64,000 bases of DNA from Eremomyces bilateralis CBS 781.70 (taxonomy: Eukaryota > Ascomycota > Dothideomycetes > Eremomycetales > Eremomycetaceae): positions 343,788 to 407,787 of the forward strand of contig NW_022985080.1 in assembly GCF_010015585.1 (NCBI RefSeq). The letters run 5' to 3'. Shown here in pieces: positions 22,002-32,823 of the stretch. The notes beneath the pieces are model-generated. The model worked only from the letters and a program-made list of their open reading frames with translations. It had not been told where the DNA came from and searched no databases. The first letter of the stretch is position 1, and every line of letters begins with the position of its first letter. The translations under genes were made by a program, and so were the position numbers.

Positions 22002-23711
22002 ATGAGCGTGGCACGCCCCGTCTTCGAAACGGCAAAGCCTTCGTCGGCTGCCATGCAAACGCTCCGCCAGTTCCTCAGTCCGGCTCCGTCACGTGGCTTC
22101 CGATATCGCCGACTCCCCTCCACATCCCGCATCCCCTCCACCGCCCGCCACAACTCCTCGCACGCTCGAAACCTTCACCACCAAACCCCCTTCCACTCCT
22201 CCGCTGCCGAAGCTCCCCAACAGCAACAATATCCCGACCCCCTCCCATCCACCAACCCCGCCCTCTCCTTCCCCTGCCTCGACCACGTCGAAACCCGCTC
22301 CGCCACCCTCTCCCGACGCGCCCCCGGTGCCGGCCCAGAACCCTCCTACACCACCGGCCGCACCGACACCTTCCACAGCACCGACCCCCTCCTCCTTGAC
22401 TGGGGCGGCATCCTCCCTTCGTTCGCGATCGCCCACGAGTCCTGGGGGACGCTCAACGCGGACCGCAGCAATGCGATCCTGCTGCACACTGGGCTGAGTG
22501 CGAGCAGCCACGCGGCGAGCACGGCGGCGAACGAAAAGCCGGGGTGGTGGGAGCGGTTTATCGGGCCGGGGCGGCCGTTGGATACGGAGCGATTTTTTAT
22601 CGTGTGTACGAATGTGGTGGGGGGGTGCTATGGGAGCACGGGGCCCGGAAGCGTGGATCCGGCGAATGGGGAGCGGTATGCGACGCGGTTTCCGATCTTG
22701 ACGATGGAGGATATGGTAAGGGCGCAGTTTCGGTTATTGGATTCGCTGGGGGTGCGGAGGCTGTATGCGAGTGTGGGGAGTAGTATGGGGGGAATGCAGA
22801 GCTTGGCGGCGGGAACACTGTTTCCGGAGCGGGTGGGGAGGGTTGCGAGTATTAGCGGGTGCGCGAGGAGTCATCCGTACAGTATTGCGATGCGGCACAC
22901 TCAGCGACAAGGTATGCCCCCTCCATTCAATCTGACGCTACGTGGGTCAGGTTTCTGACTATTTCCGCCAGTCCTTATGATGGACCCGAACTGGAACCGC
23001 GGCTTCTACTACGACGGCATCCCCCCGCACGCCGGCATGAAGCTCGCCCGCGAAATCGCCACCGTCACCTACCGCAGCGGCCCCGAATGGGAGCAGCGCT
23101 TTGGCCGGCGCCGCGCCGATGCCTCGCGCCCGCCCGCCCTCTGCCCGGACTTCCTCATCGAAACCTACCTCGACCACGCCGGCGAGAAGTGGTGCCTCGA
23201 ATACGACCCCAACAGCCTCCTGTACGTCTCGAAGGCCATGGACCTGTTCGACCTCGGCGCGGAACATCGGGAGATGATCGCGGGGTTGCGCGGCAAGAAT
23301 CAGTATAAGCTAGATGCGTACCGGCAGGGGGAGACGCTGGAGACGGCGGAGGCGGCGGATCTGTGTACGTTGACGCTGCCGGAGACGCCGTACCAGGAGA
23401 CAGGGGACGCGGAGGCGACGCTCGAGGAGGCGGCCGCGGCGGACATAGGCGCTTCGGACGAGCCGCCGGCGGATCTGGTGGCGGGGATGCGCCCGCTTGC
23501 GGACACACCGACGCTGGTATTAGGAGTCGCGTCCGATATTTTGTTCCCGTCGTGGCAGCAGCGGGAGATTGCGGAGACATTGCGGAAAGCGGGGAATAAG
23601 AAGGTGATGCATGTGGAGTTGGGGGTGGAGCAAAGTATGTTCGGACATGATACGTTCCTGTTGGATTTGGAGAACGTGGGGGGGGCGCTGAAGCGATTCT
23701 TGGAGCGGTGA
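22002..23711 (+). CDS. Mitochondrial MetX-family O-acetyltransferase (serine/homoserine; cysA-like)
   Basis: Exons 22002-22911 and 22972-23711 join in frame to 549 residues. The N-terminus to about residue 60 is rich in Arg, Ser and Ala with few acids, a typical mitochondrial presequence; a second Met at residue 18 could also start it. The alpha/beta-hydrolase core has the nucleophile elbow [12 protein letters not shown] (Ser), the acid region [19 protein letters not shown] (Asp) and the late His in [10 protein letters not shown]. The glycine-rich oxyanion region AILLHTGLS also fits. Fungal proteins of this shape include the Aspergillus serine O-acetyltransferase CysA, which resembles homoserine acetyltransferases. 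I prefer serine acetylation for cysteine synthesis because of the presequence, but homoserine cannot be excluded. Confidence 0.85.
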
Positions 23712-24618
23712 TCACACTGGTACATCGGATGTATGATGGCAGGGTGCACTTTGTGACGTTACTTTTGGATTATAGCGCAGCATTGCGAATTTAGATTATG
23801 GCGCCTTTGTCCCTAAGATCGCAATTGGTATCTAGTACTGTTCTATGTTCTATTGACTATCCGTGTTGAATATTACCGCTACGGTAGACGATTCAGAAGG
23901 GAGACCATGATGGTGTGATTGAATGACAGCACATTATGAAAGTTCCTTGCAGGTACGATATACAGTCCATACCCTATACGCTCATCTTAATGCTCTGTCG
24001 GCACTAAGTAGCGAAGCATCCTACTAAGTTCCTGACGTACCTGTTTCAAGTCCATGGAATCCAGGAAGCATTAGTCACGAGGCAAATACCTTTCGAAGGT
24101 AGAAGACAGTGACGTTAGCATCGCGCTTTCTAGAAGTTACACGAAAATGAGGGGGTGATGTTGGTGACTAGTGGGTAGTGACATCATGGAGCCCAGATCT
24201 TGATCGGCAGGAATGAAACCAATCGACGCTAATTGTCTGAATTCTCCATTTTTTGAGGCAAATGTATGTTTTGTATATTACGGCCAATGCGGGCCCTGGA
24301 ATACTGCAGGGATGAAATATGGCGTCGTTCATGGCCCATTCGAGATCTGAGCGACGAACGTCATTGCATCTTGATTGCGGTTGCCTTTCACGTTTGGCTC
24401 CAGATTGTTTGCTATATCAGGAGTTCAGGACTTCCACAGCATCCTGATCGATGACGTATTATGCTCATTGAGGGGAGGGGCTTTGGATACAAATACCGCG
24501 TCCACTGCTCCTTTCTCTCTCTCATTCTTCCAACACACAATCATAACCATCCAAACCTTTCTCCAATCTTCTTAGTCAAACCTAAAACCAAACCTTCCAA
24601 CCAAACCTACAAACCATC
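23712..24618. other. Intergenic before HSP9/12 gene
   Basis: About 0.9 kb of mixed composition with no credible open frame. The last 170 bp carry the stress-type promoter elements listed separately. Confidence 0.45.
24451..24497 (+). promoter_or_regulatory. Stress-response elements and TATA-like box of the HSP9/12 gene
   Basis: Two tandem AGGGG stress-response elements lie at 24471-24480. Just upstream is a TGACGTAT (CRE/ATF-like) site near 24452, and downstream a GGATACAAATACC TATA-like stretch. Together they sit 120-170 nt before the ATG, a layout expected for Msn2/4-like or Atf1-like control. The factors themselves are inferred. Confidence 0.55.
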
Positions 24619-25003
24619 ATGTCTGACTTCGGCCGCAAAGATTTCTCCGACAAGGTCGGCGAGAAGTTCACTCCTGACTCCACCAAGTCCACCGGCGAGA
24701 AGTTCAAGGAGGGCGTCACCGGCACCAGCGACAAGGCCGCTCGGTATGTTCCCTTACCGGACTTCATCGTCAAACGCAGATTGCTGACCGTGACATAGCG
24801 GTGCCCAACCCGACAGCAGCAAGTCGCACACCCAGGAGGCCACCGACAAGTTCGGCCGCAGCAAGGACGAGCACGTCCACGGCGGCACCCACCAGTCCGT
24901 TGCCGGTATGTACCATTGTCTTCTTCCACGTCGCCATGTCCGCGCCCACTGACGCGTTGCAATAGACAAGACCAAGCACGCCCTCGGCATGGACAAGAAA
25001 TAG
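24619..25003 (+). CDS. HSP9/HSP12-family stress protein
   Basis: Exons 24619-24743, 24799-24905 and 24966-25003 give 89 residues. The start MSDFGRKDFSDKVGEKFTPD and the repeated K/E/T-rich amphipathic segments (STKSTGEKFKEGVTGTSDKA and THQSVADKTKHALGMDKK) are typical of the Hsp9/Hsp12 family, which includes Aspergillus Awh11. These small, largely unfolded proteins bind membranes during heat, osmotic or stationary-phase stress (known for yeast Hsp12). The upstream AGGGG pair fits strong stress induction. No exon is longer than 42 codons. Confidence 0.93.
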
Positions 25004-25738
25004 ATGTCGACCCATCGCAGAGGAGATACCCATGAAGGCGTGATGACCTTCGAACGACACAGCGATGGGGTGATGAGATTACGATGTGCCTAATTTGCAA
25101 TGTGGCATTCTGAGATGTATTAATTATTGAGAAAGATGATCCAATGATACACCATTGATCCTTGATTGGCGACTTTGAATGCAACTTGTGACGATGTGAC
25201 TGCGCTATATCGACTGAACCATGTAAGAAACGTATACGAACGAAAGTGTGTGTATTATCGGTTTGTGAACTCAACCTTATTTCACTATTCGTCGAAACTA
25301 ACTCCGGTTTGCTTTTTGCCAACACTTTTCGTTCCAGGGAGATCCGGCCTCTCCACAATCCGTACTATTTCGTCGAACCATTATTGACCAGGTTGCGGTT
25401 TCCGAGCTATCCTTCCGCCATTACGGTTCCTATGGTACCACAGACAACAGACCATTTCAAGCCCAAGCAGAATTCATGACCATGATCAGGTTCCTGATTC
25501 ATGAAGGTGGAAGGTGGAGAGCTGCATCCTTCCGTTCGTGGCCAACAAACTCGGGACACGAATCCCACCAAATTTCAGAGAAGGCTGGGTTAGTTTTAGA
25601 TTTTCATGGAAACCAAGATAGATGTTGAAAAGGTAAGTATTTTTCCAATTCTATCACGATTTAGTTGCGAACAATAAATCATAAAACATTGAAATTCTCC
25701 GAAGTGGGGGGGTGGAGACTTGGTGTTTCAAATAAAGT
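25004..25738. other. Intergenic left of the repeat block
   Basis: AT-rich spacer that begins with the HSP9/12 3' UTR. I see no gene. Confidence 0.4.
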
Positions 25739-25783
25739 GCCTCCGGGGGGGACGAAATTGAGTTACGTCTCTTGGCATTCTCC
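25739..25783 (+). repeat. Outer inverted repeat, left arm
   Basis: GCCTCCGGGGGGGACGAAAT and the following bases, including CTTGGCATTC, recur in reverse complement at 26732-26775 with only a few changes. The pair encloses the Mutator-like element and may be the arms of an older element into which it inserted. Confidence 0.65.
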
Positions 25784-25789
25784 CAACCA

Positions 25790-26572
25790 TTACCTCAGCA
25801 AGCTCAGGCCATTATGGTCATGCCTGAGGCAACGAACCGCGCTATACCTAATTGGTATGGTCCTCTACCAAATAGCCTGAGTTACCTCAGCAAGCTCAGG
25901 CCATTATGGTCATGCCTGAGGCAACGAACCGCGCTATACCTAATTGGTATGGTCCTCGACCAAATAGCCTGAGGATTCTGTCATTGATTTTTGGCCTGAA
26001 TCGAGATCGTTTGTATGAGAGCAATTTAATCACTTCAACCTCGTTTTCCTCCACAACGAGCTATCATACAGTAAAATTGACACGTTCAATCGAATCCTCT
26101 ATCGTTTCTTGATAACCCAGTGAAATTTGGACGATGTCAGATCGAATCTCCTCTCGGCGCAGCGTACAACTGAACCCAACGTCTCTAGAGAGCAGAGAAT
26201 AGCTACGAACTGGTACTCGATCTGCGGTGGTTGGTTGACGATTCTGACGCAGTCTGGTTGCTTACATATCAGAGTTTTTTGCAAGACACAAGCATCGGGA
26301 GTGGAAAAAATTCAAATTCTAGATAGAGTATACCTTGCTGCACAGCCCAGTGAATTTAAGGGCAATTATAATAAGTCCCCGCGTTGTTATTGAAGAATAT
26401 GCAAAAGTGAGGTTTCCAAAATCGTGAAAAACACATGAAAATTATCGATCTATCAGTGAGCGTCATTGACAGAATCCTCAGGCTATTTGTTCGAGAACTG
26501 CATTTACCGATTAGGTATAGTGTGGTTTGTTGCCTCAGGCACGACCACAATGGCCTGAGCTTGCTGAGGTAA
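25790..26572. mobile_element. Non-autonomous Mutator-like element with duplicated left terminal repeat
   Basis: The element starts TTACCTCAGCAAGCTCAGGC and ends with the complement, GCCTGAGCTTGCTGAGGTAA. It is flanked by direct repeats CCCAACCA (plus a shared T) at 25782-25790 and 26573-26581. The inverted repeat is about 108 bp long (25882 to about 25990 against about 26463-26572). The left end carries an extra tandem copy, since 25790-25881 and 25882-25973 differ at one base in 92. Differences between the left and right arms are nearly all C/T or G/A transitions, mostly at CpG, as expected from RIP or methylation damage. Long arms and an 8-9 bp duplication point to the Mutator superfamily. 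No transposase frame lies inside. Confidence 0.75.
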
Positions 26573-26731
26573 CCCAACCATCACCACCATCACAGGCAGG
26601 CCCAATTCGCTCAAAAACAGCATAATACCAAAAGTATACTCTTTTCCTAACTAAGCAACTATGAACTACTAGAGGTCTGTTTTGGTGAATTCTCCGCCGC
26701 GTTCTGGTTAAGATCGTGGGAACTGTGCATA

Positions 26732-26775
26732 GGGGAATGCCAAGAAAGGTAACTCAATTTCGTCCCCCCCGGAGG
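26732..26775 (-). repeat. Outer inverted repeat, right arm
   Basis: Reverse complement of the segment at 25739-25783, sharing TAACTCAATTTCGTCCCCCC and GGGGAATGCCAAGA. It extends no further than about 45 bp. Confidence 0.65.
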
Positions 26776-27377
26776 GTGTGATGCCTTAGGCATCAAGGTA
26801 TATATGGCCTCATGGTCCAGGCTTTGCTGTTGTCTTGGCAACCGGGGTGTAAACAAATCCTGATGACTGGCCCTCAAAAATTCACGAGAGGTTGGTTAAC
26901 CAGCCACATGAACAACCACGCCATTTTCATTTCACCACGCCGATAACACCACGACTACTGGACCACTGTCTCTCTCGCTCATGGAAAGTTAAGCTACATT
27001 CCTCTCTACTTCACAATTCTCCGCAAGTGACAATTCGAAACTTTCTGACCATCATCGCTCTCTTCGCAGGTTGTTGTGTACGACGAGTCCACCTCTTCAT
27101 TCTTCACGGTAACCCATCTCGGGCTACCGCGGTCGTCCGAAGACGACATCGACATTCCTTCTTGTGACACTCACTCGAAGTACATTCCATACCTCCCATT
27201 CATTCTTCGACAAGCTTCTCTATCTCCTTCGATAGCCTAAGTTCGCCCATCCGAGCACAGCGGACTGCTGCATCTCTCCTAAACCCTCCCTCCCGGCCCT
27301 TCGGGAGCCGTTGGAGACATTCCAGACAAGAGAAGCACGCCTCCTGCTGATCCCGCCGGACGGCACCATAATTCAAA
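26776..27377. other. Intergenic, promoter and 5' UTR of fig1
   Basis: About 600 bp. From 26900 it becomes C-rich like a fungal 5' UTR. I see no further gene. Confidence 0.4.
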
Positions 27378-28317
27378 ATGGCTGGAGCACGGTTTTCCGT
27401 GAGTCTGCAAAGTAAGCTCCACCCAATCCGCCCATCACCATGCACCAGGTAACTAACCCCCTCAGGACTCATCCCCTGGCTCGGCTACCACCACATCCTC
27501 ATGCTCCTCATCGCTATCGCCATCATCCTCCTCTCCTTCCTCCTCGCCGGCTGCTCCTCCACCTCCCCCCTCATCCCCGGCATCTTCCTCCTCTCCCTCT
27601 ACTACGAGAAATACACCCCCACCTACGATCCCGCCCAGGTCGAGCCCGGCGTCACCGCTGCCATCGCCAACATCGTCGGCCAGGCCCAGCTGGAGGTGCG
27701 GGTCGGGTACTTCGGTATCTGCGTGACGCCTGATGGTGGTGGCTTCCTGTGCGCGAACAACGCGACTGCGTTGGCACAGCAGATTACGATGGATCAGGAT
27801 CCGTTGAATTTGGTGTGGGTGGCGAGCACGTTTAAAGACGCGGTGGTGTTCCCGTACCTGATGTGAGTCTCCCAACCATCCCCTCCTACTCCTATTTCTA
27901 TCGAATGACATGTACTGACGGGAGCGTTTTCACAGCATCGTCGCCATCATCCTCGCCTTCATCGTCTTCGTCCTCCTCGCTACCTTCCCCGGCTGGCACT
28001 CCGAGCGCGACCAAGTCACCGGCTCCGACATCGACGTCAAGCCGTTCCCCTCCCGACCTGTTTCCCAAGTGGCCCTGGCGCTCATCTTCATCACGTCTAT
28101 CTTCATCCTCGTGTCCGTGCTGTGGCAACACACCGCGTCGGTGGCGGCGGCGGTGATCGCGCAGGATTTCGGGAACGGGAACGTCAAGAGCGGGGTGGGA
28201 ACATCGTCGATGGTGTTGGGGTGGTTTAGCTTTGCGTTGTTAGTCATCGTGACGATTGGGTTATTGGTGATGATTATTAGTATCGTGGTGTTGGATAAAT
28301 TGACGGATGGGGCGTGA
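27378..28317 (+). CDS. fig1: Fig1-family Ca2+ regulator / membrane fusion protein
   Basis: Exons 27378-27411, 27466-27862 and 27936-28317 join in frame to 270 residues. There are four hydrophobic segments: HILMLLIAIAIILLSFLLAG, IIVAIILAFIVFVLLATF, VALALI through ILVSVL, and FALLVIVTIGLLVMIISIVV. The first loop holds the family signature VRVGYFGICV followed by a second Cys (FLCA), as in the claudin-like Fig1 proteins. Yeast and Aspergillus Fig1 are needed for pheromone-stage calcium uptake and cell fusion or sexual development (known). The loop size and four-membrane layout are complete. Confidence 0.88.
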
Positions 28318-28895
28318 GGTGGATTTGACTGAGGTGGATAATTGATGAAGCGATCAGTTGTCAAGAATCCGTGGGGATGCAGTTATATATACACAGACCG
28401 AGGAATGAGAAAGACGAGACGCGACGCGGAATGGACGACAGGGAGCATGCATGGATTGGGAACATACCGTGCCTTGGTGCACATTGGCGAAATTGGGATG
28501 GAAAAGAAGGAATGGAATGCGGAATGCGTCGCCGCGATTGATCGGTGGACAGCAATTCCATTCTTACTCCGGGAATCAACCGGACTGCATGCGAAGGCGT
28601 TTCAGCGAAGGATGCTGGGCTTTTTGTCAATGTCGATGAGACGACGGCTGGAAGCCGGGAAGATGTATATAGCGACGCACACATAGAATTTGAGCGTTAT
28701 CAACACCTTGCTATTCCCTACATATGATTGAGGCGAGATGGTTCGATATAGCGGAGTAAACAGGTCGTTCATCTTAAAAGATGAGTTGACTCCTGGCTGA
28801 CCGTAACAAGTATCGTACACTATTCCATGTTCTATGTTATGTCCAATCTGGAGACTACAGTAAGTAAATATAGGGTATCTAAATCCCAATAATGT
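28318..28895. other. Intergenic between convergent genes
   Basis: About 580 bp between the 3' ends of fig1 and the GH76 gene. Small overlapping open frames are not convincing. Confidence 0.4.
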
Positions 28896-30372
28896 TCAGC
28901 CAAAGTAGCCTAGCACCGCTACTACCAACACCGCCGCTACTGCCACCCAATGGTCACGAACTCTAGATGTCGAAGCACTATTAGTATCTCCACCCGGGGT
29001 CTGGCTCGGGCTTGTAGCGTCCCCTGACGCTGAACTTGAGTTTCCAGGTATCGAAGTCAGGCTTCCAGGCCCAGAAGGCAAGGAACCTGGCAACGCCAAC
29101 CCACTCGCATGAGGGACGAGATTGGCCTGAATGACCTGCAAAGCTGAAAGCTGGTGGCCAAGGTCGGAGCTTCCTCCAACGTTGCTGCCGGTGCCTGGAG
29201 TCCAAGAATAGGAGCAGAACCCATCCGCGTCGGGGCATGCGTTCGATGCAGCCCCCTGGGCCGAGCTCCTCAGGAGCGGCAGGATGGTTGATGCTGAGAA
29301 TGGGGCATATTGCGCCGTCTGCGCCAGGTTCGAGGCGAAGATCCCTTTGTAGAAGCGATGGTCGATATTACAGGTTCCAAATGGTTCGCATGCCGCTTCG
29401 ATCATGATACCGTCGTCGAAGAAGATTGAAGAACGCTCCATTAGCTTTTCGACTCGGGTCCGCCATTGCGGAGAGCCATTCGTGATGTTGTACATGATAG
29501 CACTCCCGTGAAGGAGAAGTCCAGAATTGACAGTCCACTCGATGTGATTTATCTCACTACAGTCAGATTGTAGTTTAGTACCATCGTAAACGGCACCATT
29601 TGGGCCAACAAGGCCGATCGTTTCTAGCCAGTCAAACGTCTTGCTAGCCCAATCAGAGTAGGTATCATTTCCGGTCACGCGTGCCAGCCTGGCCGCGAGT
29701 TGAAAGAAGCCGGCATTCGAACCAGCATTTTTGTAGTTGTAGCCGTTATTAAACGGGAATATTCCCCGCCGTAGACCTCCATTGCAGCTTTCCGTATCCC
29801 AACGCAGTACCTGCGTATCGAAGACGTTCGAGGCGAGGCGCACGTAGGGGATGGAGTTTGAAGGGCTTACGAAGTCTCGTTCAGCGGCAGTAAGTGCTGC
29901 TCGACCCCAGTAGAATTGGTCCTCGTTCATCTGCTAGGGTTAGAAGTACGTCCACCGTCTTTGGCGTGTTCTGCATATGCATTAGACATACCAGGGTGGC
30001 GGTCTGATTCAGAGGCATATAGGCATCCTCAGGTCCTATTTGCGCCTGGAGCGCCTGCGCAACAAGGTCATTATAGGAGGAGTCGCCCGTCAGATGCCAA
30101 TAATCTACCAACGCATCCCATACAGCTCCGGCCGACCAGAAGTAGTATGGCGAGTTCCAAACCCCAATCGCATTCTCACTCTGGGTGCCGGGATAATCGG
30201 CAAGGACGCCTTTGGCTACCGACTTTGCGGCATCTTTGGTAGAATCTAAGCCAAATCAGCGGGATGCAAAATAGAGAGCCGGACGACGCGTACCAATGCT
30301 GTCCAGATCTAATGACAAGGCGTCCGTGGTCAAGGTAAGTGTTGCGAACGCAATCGCGCGGAAGAGACGCAT
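28896..30372 (-). CDS. GH76 mannan endo-1,6-alpha-mannosidase, Dcw1/Dfg5-like, GPI type
   Basis: Exons 30372-30294, 30245-29992 and about 29930-28896 give roughly 455 residues. An N-terminal signal (LFRAIAFATLTLTTDA) is followed by KDAAKSVAKGVLADYPG, WNSPYYFWSAGAVWDALVDY, the active-site region NEDQFYWGRAALTAAE, and NNGYNYKNAGSNAGFFQLAA. The C-terminus is Ser/Gly/Pro-rich and ends in a hydrophobic run (VAVAAVLVVAVLG), as in GPI-anchored proteins. Dcw1/Dfg5 proteins are thought to link GPI proteins into the cell wall (family knowledge). The position usually written as an Asp-Asp pair reads Glu-Asp here. The acceptor of exon 3 may lie three bases earlier, adding one Gln. Confidence 0.9.
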
Positions 30373-31026
30373 GGTGACTCAGTACCAAGAAGTGAAGAGA
30401 GCGTAAACATTATTGAAAGGGTGAATTTCGTCCTCGAGGTTTGAAAAAAGTGCCAAAGGCTATGCCAGGTTCAAATCCTTGCTGTCCGAACATGGTTAAC
30501 TAGTTAGTTAACTAACTAACTTAGTTAACTTAAGTTACACAGTAATTAACTTAGTTGGTTGTTCGATATTACTGGGGTAGGCAGGAGATCCACAGAAAAT
30601 AATCGATGAGATATATGAGGTACCGTCATCGCACTGAAACATCCCATGCGCTGCCTAAGTCTCAAAGGCGTGTAATCCAAAACGCCACCAAAAGAGAGAT
30701 ACGACTCATACTATAGTCTATAGTAAGGGTGCAGACAGTATGTCTACTAATACTCCTGCCGAGGATCTGATATGCCTCAAGTCCTTTGATACCGTAATCG
30801 CCTCAAGAGCCATTTTCGAAAGAAATGAAATCCAGGGCTAGTGAAGCAATATTTATTAGTTCGCACAGTAACTAGTGTGGTAATCAGAAAAAGTATCTTG
30901 TATAGGTACACAACGATATCTGGTATTGAACTAAGATTTGTCTATTTCCCACTCTATTGTCATAAGTCTAACGTTCTAGGTTTCGTTTTACCGACGTGTT
31001 TGAACCGAGCCACGGTTATGTTGTAT
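30373..31026. other. AT-rich spacer with TTAACTAGTTAG palindromes
   Basis: Spacer at the border of the accessory part. At 30495-30535 it holds a run of overlapping palindromes built from TTAACTAGTTAGTTAAC. The same word recurs elsewhere in the window (see findings). Confidence 0.5.
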
Positions 31027-32823
31027 TTAGGCAGCAGTTCTCGCACCCAAGTTCAGCCGTTCCCATCGCATCAATAGCGCGGTCACCATTAAAAGCGCTC
31101 CAGCAGCGACGACGGCGCCAAATATCCGAGAAATAGTTTCAGCCACTGTATTAATAGCGAGATGAGCAAGTTCATCGTTCCCGGATCTGAAGACCGCAGA
31201 CTGGGTGCCCGCCAGCGCGGAGCGAATAGCATCCTCGGGTAAATCGTAACTGCCCAATGCATCCCTCAAGGCAAGAAAGCCTAGGTTCTGAAACAAACAA
31301 CCTACAATCGATAATCCTATCGAGGCTGCTCCGGGTTGAGCGACATTCATGTATCTGATCGCATTGTACTTGTCGTTGTCATCCACCTTGACTGCTGCGA
31401 CCGCGTACGCATTTTGGAAGGCCAGCCCCGTACCAGCGGCGAGGAGAACTTCGGCACCGTATATCCGTGCAACGCTTGTTGAAGGATCCGCAGTGAATAG
31501 TAATATACCGCCAGTCAGAATGAACGCCCCGCCAGCGAAGTACAATGCCGCGTACCGGCCAAATTTTTGAAGGAGTGCCCCAGAGACCATCATAAAGAAG
31601 ATATTGATGAAAATGAAGGGCAGCAGTCGCACAGCGGACGTGAGTGCGGAGTCGCCACGCGTGAACTGGAAGTAAAGAGGGATATAGTAGATCGTGATGG
31701 GACTAGCAGCGCACGCCGATGTAGCTATGAATAGAAGGACGAGGGTTCTCGATTTGAGGAAATGGACGGGAAAGATCCGATTCTCCTTCGTGGTGAAGAT
31801 GGTCCAGCCTTGTTGGATGATGAAGAGTACGAGGACCACGCCCCACACAGTCCAGACCGCAATCGAGAACCCGGAATTCCATGGATATGTCGAGCCGGAA
31901 AATGTGAGAACGACTTGGAATAGGACAAAGACGCCTGCATTGAGGATAGCACCGACCCAGTCGACCTGTTTTAGCTTCGCCATGACCGACTCCATGGGCC
32001 GAGGGTTTTTGGACGGGAATGCGAAGAAGTATACTGGGCTCAAAACCCCAGCGAGGGGCAAGTTAATGTAAAATGCCTACCACGGTTAGTGAGGATAGAG
32101 CTTTCGAACAACAAACTAACCCATCGCCATGTTGCACTACTGTCCGAAAACGCTCCGCCAATGACGGGGCCGAGGATGGCGCCTACTCCCCAAGACAAGC
32201 CAATCGAAGCATTATAAAGAGGAGCTTCGGATGGGGTGGCGAAGGCAGAGATATAATTGAGGGCACTGGTGGCTGTGTCAGTGTCTGATCTATGTCCGAT
32301 CATCATGGCTTCATTACCCGATATACATCCCCGCGCCCCCTATACCGGCGATGACGCGTCCAATAATCAGGGCGGTAGTGGTTGGAGCCGCCCCGCAAAT
32401 TGCGCTCCCAACTTCGAACAGGAAGATGAAGCTCAGGATCAACACTTTGATATCGAACAGAGCAAAGAGTGTCCCGACTAGAAGGATGACTGCGACTGAA
32501 CCCATTGGGAAACCAATTCCGATCCAGGGCAATTTTTCAATTTCGCCCAGTGTTTCGTACACCGGTCCTTGGACAGCGGCCGCGATCGTAGTATCCAAGC
32601 CTATGTGTGTCAGCGAGCAAAACCACACCCTTGAGGACCACGTACCGAAAAGGAGGCCTCCGAGATAGATTCCTATCATGGTTAGGATCCATCGCCATTG
32701 GGAAATATTTTCCCGCGGGTGCGGTGCTAAATCCGATTTCTCTCGAGGTTGAGCGCCTTCGAGATCGCTCGGTGGGGTTACCACCCCCTCTTTAGAGGGA
32801 GAGCTTGTTAGAGTCACGGACAT
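31027..32823 (-). CDS. MFS multidrug-type transporter (DHA2, about 14 TM) with one frame conflict
   Basis: Start MSVTLTSSPSKEGVVTPPSD at 32823. Exon 1 (32823-32646) and exon 2 (32600-32318) join well across LLFG/LDTTIAAAV and carry the motif GRVIAGIGGAGMYIG. Exon 3 (32272-32119, NYISAFATPSEAPLYNAS, GLSWGVGAILGPVIGGAF) joins exon 4 (32076-31027) at WRW/AFYINLPLAGV. Exon 4 holds the remaining membrane segments and ends ERLNLGARTAA. LDTTIAAAV and the glycine-rich motif C identify the 14-segment drug:H+ antiporter group. The exon 2 to exon 3 join is one base out with the only good GT-AG pair (45 nt). The in-frame alternative would need a 28-nt intron. The gene may therefore be newly broken, or spliced in an unusual way. 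Confidence 0.7.
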
